Below are positions 1-5,513 of a stretch of DNA of 8,385 nt, one piece after another. The notes beneath the pieces were generated by a model that worked only from the letters and a program-made list of their open reading frames with translations, had not been told where the DNA came from and ran no database searches. The stretch comes from an uncultured Acidimicrobiia bacterium. GTDB taxonomy: Bacteria; Actinomycetota; Acidimicrobiia; Spongiisociales; UBA5794. The stretch is taken from NCBI GenBank assembly GCA_913031525.1, contig CAJWGC010000043.1, positions 1-8,385 of the forward strand, in the 5' to 3' direction. Both the position numbers and the translations under genes were made by a program. The stretch's first letter is position 1, and each line of letters begins with the position of its first letter.

Positions 1-537
1 GAGAGCGAAGAAGTTTTTGGAACGCAGTATGTCTCTTCCGCTCATTTTTAAGCCGAGCTCTTCCTGCAATGGCGCGATCGTTTCTTTCACGGCCTTCTCG
101 GTGAGTTCCTCCATGGGGGCTTCGAGAACGTGGTAGGGCTCTAGTGAACCATCTTCCAGAGGATTGGAGTCATAGTTTGCTTTTTCGAGGTTGCGTTCGT
201 TGAAGGCATCTTTATTCAGAACGATTACGCCGCCATGGATCAGCTCGTGGATGTTTGACTTCAGTGCTGCTGGGTTCATCGCAACGAGCACATCGCAATA
301 ATCCCCTGGTGTGTAGATGTCCTGATCAGCGATATGAACCTGGAACATGGATACACCAGGCAGTGTCCCTTGCGGAGCTCGGATCTCGGCAGGGAAGCTA
401 GGAAACGTGGCAAGATCGTTGCCGAAGAAGGCGGCGACATCAGTGAATCGAGTGCCTGCCAATTGCATCCCGTCACCCGAATCGCCGGCGAATCGAATAA
501 CCATCTGCTTGCGCTGCTGGGGTGTGACAACGGTCAC
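1..537 (-). CDS. korA: 2-oxoacid:ferredoxin oxidoreductase subunit alpha (KorA), 3' end missing
   Basis: First 179 codons of a gene that runs off the left edge; my own translation shows no stop. It resembles the alpha subunit of 2-oxoglutarate:ferredoxin oxidoreductase in its fused form, where the gamma (acceptor-oxidoreductase) domain precedes the thiamine-pyrophosphate-type pyrimidine-binding domain. Visible landmarks are FAGDSGDGMQLAG (residues 16-28), FPAEIRAPQGTLPGVS (48-63) and VLVAMNPAAL (83-92), all characteristic of the gamma domain. Family members are roughly 600 residues, so about two thirds lies outside the window, where korB would normally follow. The enzyme oxidatively decarboxylates 2-oxoglutarate (or another 2-oxoacid) to the acyl-CoA and reduces ferredoxin in the cytoplasm. 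The GTG start at 535-537 is fixed by an in-frame TAA six codons upstream and by AAGGAGAC just before it. Substrate (2-oxoglutarate versus other 2-oxoacid) cannot be proven from this fragment. Confidence 0.88.
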   Translation of the reverse strand, partial: MTVVTPQQRKQMVIRFAGDSGDGMQLAGTRFTDVAAFFGNDLATFPSFPAEIRAPQGTLPGVSMFQVHIADQDIYTPGDYCDVLVAMNPAALKSNIHELIHGGVIVLNKDAFNERNLEKANYDSNPLEDGSLEPYHVLEAPMEELTEKAVKETIAPLQEELGLKMSGRDILRSKNFFAL

Positions 538-621
538 TGAGTCTCCTTGGCCTTACGCGTCACAAAACCGGAATCGGGTCGCTGTTTTTGCGTACCAGGT
601 TCCGGTCATTTGTTTGCCAGT
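538..621. other. Intergenic gap between amidase and korA with a weak dyad
   Basis: The 84 bp between the amidase stop and the korA start hold the korA ribosome binding site and one dyad: ACCGGAA (567-573) and TTCCGGT (600-606), a perfect 7-bp pair separated by 26 bp. Read on the minus strand, the second arm is followed by TTTTG. This could be a weak terminator for the amidase operon or part of a korA control region. The long loop and short T run make either reading uncertain, and I see no convincing korA promoter hexamers. Confidence 0.25.
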
Positions 622-2049
622 TTATTCATTTTTTGCAGGGTCGTAGTCGATTTGTTCAGGTTGCCAGTAAGGAGGTTGCTGTGTCACGGTGAGGCCCTCC
701 TTTTCCATAGCCATTCCGATTTCTAGAAGCCTTGTTTCAGACCACTCTTTTCCGATGAGCTGCACACTGGGTGGAGGTAGAGAAATCCCTGAGAGAGGCA
801 GTGCAAGAGCTGGAAATCCGATGTGGTTAACCATGTTGGTGAACATGGATTTAGCTTTGGCGTAGGGAACTTTCTCGCCGAGAACGTCGACTTCCGTATT
901 GCCAATCCGTTTTTGAAGAGAAGCCACTGTTGGAGTGGCAAGGACGTCGACCGTTTGGAACGCGCGCAGCGTTGCTGCACGTGTAGCTCTTCTCGACTCC
1001 AACGCCTTTAGGTATTGACCAGAGGTGACTTGCATGGCCATTTTTATTCGGTCTCGTACCTCGGGTCCGTATTGGTTCGGATCTTGTTGCCAGCGTTCGC
1101 GGTGCACATGGGCTGCTTCAAAATAGATGCCGTCTTGGATTAATTGTGACGGTCCAAGTTCCGGTATGTCGATGTGCAATACGTCGACTCCGGCCACCCT
1201 CAAAGCTTCGATCCAAGCATCAAACGCGATGCGCTGTTCTGGAACCACAGGTCGGCTTCCCCAGGGGTCCGGTATACCTATTGTGATGTTCTTGAGATCC
1301 GCAGGAGGACCGATCTTGTCTACTTTCCTAGGTACTGACCACGGATCCCTTGGATCATCGCCAGCGATTGCTTCATAGACCGCGGCTACATCTGTGACAC
1401 TTCTCCCCAATGGTCCCACCGTGTCCAGAGGAGATGCCAATGGGAATACGCCTCGAAGAGGAACTCTTCCGTGAGTGACCTTGAGCCCGACAATCCCGCA
1501 TAGGGCGGCTGGAACTCGGACAGACCCTCCAGTATCGGTGCCTAGAGAAACGGGTACCAGTCCTGCAGCAACCGCTGAAGCGGATCCTCCCGATGAGCCA
1601 CCCGGAGAGCATCTGAGGTCCCAAGGATTGCGCACCGCACCATGCCAATGATTTTCGCTAGAGAATCCAAAGGCGAACTCATGCAGCCCGGTTCTCCCGA
1701 CGATTACAGCTCCTGCTGCTTCTAATCGTGAGATGCATGTGGCGCTCCTGGAGGGGAAAACCGCCGGTTGACCTGATCCGTAGCTATTGGGCCACCCTTT
1801 GTGATCGATGATGTCCTTGATCGCGACCGGTACTCCCGCCAGGGAGCCGACTGTTTTGCCAGCAGCGATTTCTGCGTCGATTGCTGCCGCTGCGCGTAGA
1901 GCACGGTCGCGGTCGATATATGTGAATGCGTTGAGCGAATTTTGGGATGCTTCGCACCGACTTAGCGCATATTCGACATGGTCGACGGCCAGACTTTTTC
2001 TGGAGCGCACAGATGCGGCAATTTCACGCAATGAGCTGATTTCAGCCAT
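622..2049 (-). CDS. Amidase-signature family amidase (GatA-like fold)
   Basis: A 475-residue amidase-signature hydrolase, probably cytoplasmic, that cleaves a carboxamide. The Ser-cisSer-Lys triad is complete: Lys78 in GVPVAIKDI, Ser152 in SPGGSSGGSAS and Ser176 in GTDTGGSVRVP. The 24-residue gap between the two serines equals that of fatty acid amide hydrolase (217/241). Length is close to GatA (~485), and the N-terminal half looks GatA-like. However, no gatC or gatB lies nearby, so a stand-alone amidase is more likely than the tRNA amidotransferase subunit. Its ATG lies inside the end of the acylase gene: ATGGCTGA gives an 8-bp overlap, so translation is probably coupled. TAGGA before the start is only a moderate ribosome binding site, consistent with coupling. 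Pairing with an Ntn-hydrolase acylase suggests both act on amide-bonded compounds, perhaps successively. The substrate cannot be read from the sequence. Confidence 0.9.
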   Translation of the reverse strand: MAEISSLREIAASVRSRKSLAVDHVEYALSRCEASQNSLNAFTYIDRDRALRAAAAIDAEIAAGKTVGSLAGVPVAIKDIIDHKGWPNSYGSGQPAVFPSRSATCISRLEAAGAVIVGRTGLHEFAFGFSSENHWHGAVRNPWDLRCSPGGSSGGSASAVAAGLVPVSLGTDTGGSVRVPAALCGIVGLKVTHGRVPLRGVFPLASPLDTVGPLGRSVTDVAAVYEAIAGDDPRDPWSVPRKVDKIGPPADLKNITIGIPDPWGSRPVVPEQRIAFDAWIEALRVAGVDVLHIDIPELGPSQLIQDGIYFEAAHVHRERWQQDPNQYGPEVRDRIKMAMQVTSGQYLKALESRRATRAATLRAFQTVDVLATPTVASLQKRIGNTEVDVLGEKVPYAKAKSMFTNMVNHIGFPALALPLSGISLPPPSVQLIGKEWSETRLLEIGMAMEKEGLTVTQQPPYWQPEQIDYDPAKNE

Positions 2050-4381
2050 GATTCCTAGGTATTAGATGGAGCGTCTTTTTCGTTGATGCTTTCACTGCCT
2101 CATCTGTCCAAGCCATTGGAACGCCGACACCGTTTCGCCATTTTTCGATCTGGTCGTCGTAGTGAGGGCTCAAGGGATTCCCGGATTGGCCACCTGGCAA
2201 TGAGAATCTAGCGTCATCCCACGAGCCGATGTCGACCGCCATGCGTAGCGACGCTATTGCCGAAGGGTTGCCGAGAGGGTTTAGGGGAGGCGCGCCTGAC
2301 TGAGAGACTGTAGTGAAGTCCCCACTCCACGGTATTGGTCCGAGATCGAACACTTTGTCCATCGGCTTGCGCGAACTGACGGCATGTTTGAGCACCAGGG
2401 GTCGTGCCTTCCCCCAGTTCCATAGATTTGAATCCGAACCGAGACGGGATCGAAGCAATCCTTCGGCTTCTTCGAGAGCTGAAATAATCACATGGTCCCA
2501 GTTATCGAACCATCCCTCTGGTCTATGTCGCAGGAGCTTGGCGAGATGGCTGGTGCGCTTGAAGGCGAACATCGAGTGCGCCATGAGGGCTTCGGGTACG
2601 GAGCTTTTTCCCAATGCTGCTTCGTGACTTTGAGGTGCGGCGACCTCGGCTACGCGGCGTTGCATGGCGGTGGCCCATAGAACGAACACCGAACCAGCAG
2701 CGCTATCGGTAGAGAGATTTCCGTCCCATTTACCGAGCAGGGCTCGTGCGGTTGTCGAATCGGCAGTGTGGGGGGCAGCAAGCAATGATCTTTTGAGGTC
2801 GTTCCAGGCGTGGGTTACGGTATCGAGTTGTGCCTGGAGTGTGGAAGACACACTCCAGTTGTTTCTGGTTCTGATCATTTCGATAATGCGCGCTAGGCGA
2901 TATCCCTCGATCCAATCCACACCAAGGAAGGGTTTTTCAGACGAACTTGGTCGGGAGTTTGCTGAGGCCACGAATCCTGAATCTGGGTTAATCGACCACG
3001 GCATTTCTGAAAAAGGCACGTACTCATCTTCCCAACCTACGTCGTCACGCCAGGCAGGCAACGGCAAGGCACCACGTCCGGTCTTTCTCACCGGGGATTC
3101 TCCGGCTAGCTGCCACAAGATAGAGCCAGAGTCGTCGGCTGCTATCCAGTTAAGGCTGGGGCCACTGAATTCCGATAATTCTGATCGTAAGTCATCCACG
3201 GTTTGGGCTCTGCCCAGGCCAGAGAGCAGGCTTGCTCGTTGTGGTTTTAGCCATGTCGCGGCAATAGAGATAGCTGCTTGTTGATCAGAAAAGGCCGGCC
3301 CTACGATTGGCCCCAGAGGTGTTATCAGAACCCGTTCGGTAACGGTGTCACTGTTTCTGATTTCAATGATTTCGTCTACCACTTCGCACGGGACCAACAG
3401 ATCGCCGCGTTGTGTACTGGCCCCATCGTCCCCGATCTTTTCGATGAACAAATCCGTGTTGTCGACTAGTCCCGCCGTTACACCCCATGCCACATGTCCG
3501 TTGTGGGCACTGGCGAAGAATGGAGTAGCGGCAAAAGAGGCTCCGGCCAGACCCCATTGTGGTGTTTTTAAGTGTGATAAATACCAATGGGGGGGAAGCG
3601 TTGGGGATAGGTGTGGGTCATTCGCTACGAGTGGCTGACCTGTCGATGTGAGGCTGCCTTGTAACGCCCAATTGTTGGAGGCTCCGCTTATTCCGATGAC
3701 GTCACGTAATAGTTCGAGGTCGGCACGCAAGCTTTCGATCGGAGCACTGGTCGGAACTTTCAATGTGTCAGTGACAGGATGCCATTCCGGATAAACGGGA
3801 TCGACGGCTTCGAGCGCACGTTCGCCGTCCTTCTCGAGAATTTCCAAGCGAGCAAGCTCAGAATCCCAGTTGGAGGCTAAAGCGAAGGACTCAAGTGCAA
3901 GTATGCCGATGATGTCGATAGCGGTGACTTGGGACGGTTTTCCCCGCAAGAGAGCGAACTCGTGGGAAAGGCGATCGAGCCCGAACTCTCGGCCATTGTT
4001 TATTCCCCGGGTGAATGCTTCGAGATTTGTTTGATCGCGTTCGTCGAAGAGGTCCCAAGTTGATGTGGCGGAACGAAGGAAACCGATCCGTCTCGAAAGT
4101 CGATCTAACTGAAGCGTCTCTTCTCCAACCAAAGCAGAGACGGTGCCGCGTACGACTCGCACCATGGATTCAACCTGAAAGGCTCTGTCTTGTCCCTGGC
4201 AGAATCCGAGGCCGTACCAAGCATCGGCATCGTTTGTCGCGGTCACGTGAGGAATTCCGTAACGATCGCGGTCGATTCGGATAGGTGCTGCGGATCCGGG
4301 GACTTCTAGAACGCCTTCAGTGGTTGGGAGGCGAGATCCCAGCAGAGTGCGGAATATCGCCAGTGCGGTTCTCGATCGCAT
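2042..4381 (-). CDS. Penicillin acylase family Ntn hydrolase (N-acyl amide hydrolase)
   Basis: A 779-residue proenzyme of the penicillin G / cephalosporin / acyl-homoserine-lactone acylase family, which cleaves itself into alpha and beta chains and hydrolyses N-acyl amides. The beta chain should begin at Ser235 in SGASNNWAL. Counting Ser235 as beta-1, the key residues fall where they do in E. coli penicillin G acylase: Ala303 (beta-69, oxyanion hole), Asp307 and Asp310 (beta-73 and beta-76, calcium ligands, in VDNTDLF) and Asn475 (beta-241, in ASANSRP). His257 occupies beta-23, as in cephalosporin and homoserine-lactone acylases, rather than Gln. The C-terminal LPGGQSGNPLSPHYDDQ block (728-744) is a family hallmark. 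The N-terminus lacks a clear signal peptide, and an in-frame TAG four codons upstream excludes a longer start. No obvious Shine-Dalgarno precedes the ATG. It lies 53 bp after sodX and overlaps the amidase by 8 bp. The substrate (antibiotic, signal molecule or other amide) is unknown. Confidence 0.9.
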   Translation of the reverse strand: MRSRTALAIFRTLLGSRLPTTEGVLEVPGSAAPIRIDRDRYGIPHVTATNDADAWYGLGFCQGQDRAFQVESMVRVVRGTVSALVGEETLQLDRLSRRIGFLRSATSTWDLFDERDQTNLEAFTRGINNGREFGLDRLSHEFALLRGKPSQVTAIDIIGILALESFALASNWDSELARLEILEKDGERALEAVDPVYPEWHPVTDTLKVPTSAPIESLRADLELLRDVIGISGASNNWALQGSLTSTGQPLVANDPHLSPTLPPHWYLSHLKTPQWGLAGASFAATPFFASAHNGHVAWGVTAGLVDNTDLFIEKIGDDGASTQRGDLLVPCEVVDEIIEIRNSDTVTERVLITPLGPIVGPAFSDQQAAISIAATWLKPQRASLLSGLGRAQTVDDLRSELSEFSGPSLNWIAADDSGSILWQLAGESPVRKTGRGALPLPAWRDDVGWEDEYVPFSEMPWSINPDSGFVASANSRPSSSEKPFLGVDWIEGYRLARIIEMIRTRNNWSVSSTLQAQLDTVTHAWNDLKRSLLAAPHTADSTTARALLGKWDGNLSTDSAAGSVFVLWATAMQRRVAEVAAPQSHEAALGKSSVPEALMAHSMFAFKRTSHLAKLLRHRPEGWFDNWDHVIISALEEAEGLLRSRLGSDSNLWNWGKARPLVLKHAVSSRKPMDKVFDLGPIPWSGDFTTVSQSGAPPLNPLGNPSAIASLRMAVDIGSWDDARFSLPGGQSGNPLSPHYDDQIEKWRNGVGVPMAWTDEAVKASTKKTLHLIPRNHG

Positions 4382-4414
4382 TGTTGCAGGCTACGAGACC
4401 GAGGTTCGGAGGAG

Positions 4415-4440
4415 AAATTCTTAGATCAAATTCGTTAGAT
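4415..4440. repeat. Imperfect tandem duplication across the sodX stop codon
   Basis: AAATTCTTAGAT (4415-4426) is repeated, with one extra G, as AAATTCGTTAGAT (4428-4440), separated by one base. The second copy contains the sodX TAA (4435-4437); the first supplies a duplicate TAA just downstream on the minus strand. It looks like a small slippage duplication. It makes up about half of the 53-bp gap to the acylase gene. Confidence 0.6.
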
Positions 4441-4926
4441 TCGGCCTAATGCTCTGAGAGGCCAGTAACGGGCAGCGATACGCCATCCGGCATGCGATGC
4501 TGGGATCGGCCCGAATAGTCGCGAGTCGGCTGTTGAACGTGCTCGTGCGTCTCCAAGAACGAAAACTTCGTTGGTACCGAGCTTCCATTCTCCGTCTGGA
4601 AGAGTTGGGCCATCAGCCCAAGGCTCGGCGAGTACGCGACCATCGATATGAACCTGGCCATTCGTAATGGTCACGCGTTCTCTTGAGAGGCCGACCACGC
4701 GTTTGACCAGATCTCGGTTCGGGTCGAGAGGATCCGGAATCACCACTATGGTGCCGCGTATTGGTGCACTTCGGATATGTCGCGCAAGGGTCCAATCCCC
4801 GGATGACAATGCTGGTTCCATTGATCCTTCGGCGATGGCATACCGTCGAATTCTTCCTCTCACTGCTGCAACTGCCAGTACGGCTAAGCCAAGAGATGCT
4901 GCCAGGGTTCCTCGTTTGGGTTTCAT
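4435..4926 (-). CDS. sodX: S26-family peptidase, probable nickel-SOD maturation protease SodX
   Basis: A 163-residue membrane-anchored serine protease of the signal peptidase I family. One hydrophobic segment spans about residues 8-22. Next come the nucleophile Ser35 in EGSMEPAL, the general base Lys75 in DLVKRVVGL, and the late conserved box GDARARSTADSRLFGP (125-140), where the usual Asn after GD is Ala127. At 163 residues it is shorter than typical housekeeping LepB proteins and has no extended periplasmic cap. It is divergently adjacent to sodN. A signal-peptidase-like gene next to a nickel superoxide dismutase is the known arrangement for SodX, which is thought to remove the SodN propeptide and expose the nickel-binding His1. 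I infer that role from context; a general signal peptidase is the alternative. The ATG at 4926 has AAAGAGAG upstream. It is probably the first gene of a sodX-acylase-amidase transcription unit. Confidence 0.78.
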   Translation of the reverse strand: MKPKRGTLAASLGLAVLAVAAVRGRIRRYAIAEGSMEPALSSGDWTLARHIRSAPIRGTIVVIPDPLDPNRDLVKRVVGLSRERVTITNGQVHIDGRVLAEPWADGPTLPDGEWKLGTNEVFVLGDARARSTADSRLFGPIPASHAGWRIAARYWPLRALGRI

Positions 4927-5048
4927 CGCTCTCTTTTTCGTTACAACGAGTGTACGGGCCCGAGTCTCAGATGTGGAGGAACAAGGACGATTGCTGACGT
5001 CGCGTGTAGGGTCTGATGCGGACTATTCCTATATCCACGGAGGTAATC
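4927..5048. promoter_or_regulatory. Divergent sodX/sodN intergenic control region
   Basis: This 122-bp gap between the two divergent starts must hold the promoters of both genes. On the plus strand TTGCTG (4991-4996) and TAGGGT (5007-5012, a TAnnnT-type -10) are individually promoter-like, but they are too close together to be one promoter. A small imperfect dyad, GTTACA-N5-TGTAC (4940-4955), sits just upstream of sodX. NiSOD genes can be controlled by nickel-responsive Fur-family regulators, but I could not recognise a matching operator here. The region call rests on layout alone. Confidence 0.4.
5039..5043 (+). promoter_or_regulatory. Ribosome binding site GGAGG that fixes the sodN start
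   Basis: GGAGG stands five bases before GTG (5049-5051), an ideal Shine-Dalgarno spacing. The longer in-frame ATG at 5016 has no comparable site (only GTAGGG), so translation most likely begins at the GTG. Confidence 0.75.
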
Positions 5049-5465
5049 GTGGGTCTCTTCAAACCCGGACGCGTGGCCTACGCGCATTGTGATCTGTTCT
5101 GCGGCGTCTATGACCCGGCTCAGGCCATGATCGAGGCTAAGTCTGTACTTAACACATGCACGAAGTATCACAGTTCAGATGACGAGGTCTTTCGCTCAAG
5201 GTGCGTTGCGATCAAAGAAGAACGAGCTGAACTTGTGAAACATCATCTCACGGTCTTGTGGTCAGATTTTTTTAAACCACATCACCTTGAGAAGTTTCCT
5301 AGCCTTCATGGTCTCTTTTGGGAGGCTATCAAGCAGGCGAGCGACGCTAAGAAATCGATGGATCCCGATGTGTCGCAGCGCCTTATCGACCTAATCGGCG
5401 AGATTTCCGATGTGTTTTGGCAGACGGAAGAGTCGAAAGGGGCTGGTGTTTATCCGCCGTCTTGA
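5049..5465 (+). CDS. sodN: Nickel-containing superoxide dismutase precursor
   Basis: A 138-residue precursor of the cytoplasmic nickel enzyme that converts superoxide to oxygen and hydrogen peroxide. A 12-residue propeptide (MGLFKPGRVAYA) precedes the hook HCDLFCGVY; cleavage would expose His1, whose amine and side chain bind nickel together with Cys2 and Cys6. The mature chain (126 residues) aligns without gaps to Streptomyces NiSOD as I recall it: Glu17 and Arg47, which hold His1, are present, as are IKEERAELVKHH (43-54) and FKP (63-65). Three changes stand out: Pro5 is Phe, Tyr62 is Phe, and Cys25 and Cys40 are extra. The C-terminus is about nine residues longer than in Streptomyces (117 residues mature). 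GTG at 5049 is preferred over ATG at 5016 because of GGAGG at 5039-5043 and because it gives a propeptide close to the 14 residues of Streptomyces. Its maturation protease candidate is the divergent neighbour. The family call is firm; full activity with the altered hook is unproven. Confidence 0.93.
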   Translation: MGLFKPGRVAYAHCDLFCGVYDPAQAMIEAKSVLNTCTKYHSSDDEVFRSRCVAIKEERAELVKHHLTVLWSDFFKPHHLEKFPSLHGLFWEAIKQASDAKKSMDPDVSQRLIDLIGEISDVFWQTEESKGAGVYPPS

Positions 5466-5484
5466 TCTTGAATCCAAGATCAAG
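5461..5484. terminator. Hairpin at the sodN 3' end, possible bidirectional terminator
   Basis: CTTGATCTTG (5461-5470) and CAAGATCAAG (5475-5484) form a perfect 10-bp inverted repeat around the 4-base loop AATC. The first arm contains the sodN stop codon (5463-5465). It sits between the convergent sodN and murJ genes, where a shared terminator is expected. Neither side has a clear T run and the stem has only 4 of 10 G-C pairs, so it may instead protect the 3' end of the message. Confidence 0.5.
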
Positions 5485-5513
5485 ACTAGAAGTTTCGAGC
5501 CTTAGACCTCAGA

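Noticed and set aside
622..2049. Assignment of the amidase as GatA of the tRNA amidotransferase
   Set aside because: No gatC or gatB is nearby and the gene is translationally coupled to an acylase. The family fold alone does not justify the gatA name.
2664..3284. A 206-codon open frame on the plus strand inside the acylase gene
   Set aside because: It lies wholly antisense to a well-conserved acylase gene, has no recognisable domain or ribosome binding site, and is best explained as a shadow frame.
4435..4926. Naming the S26 peptidase as housekeeping signal peptidase LepB
   Set aside because: It is short and lies divergently beside sodN, which fits SodX better, though LepB activity cannot be fully excluded.
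4940..4955. GTTACA-N5-TGTAC dyad as a nickel-regulator operator
   Set aside because: The arms are short and imperfect, and it does not match any operator I can recall with confidence; kept only as a note in the intergenic entry.
5266..5273. Run of seven T bases in sodN as a possible frameshift
   Set aside because: The reading frame matches NiSOD on both sides of the run (WSD before, FKP after), so no frameshift is needed.
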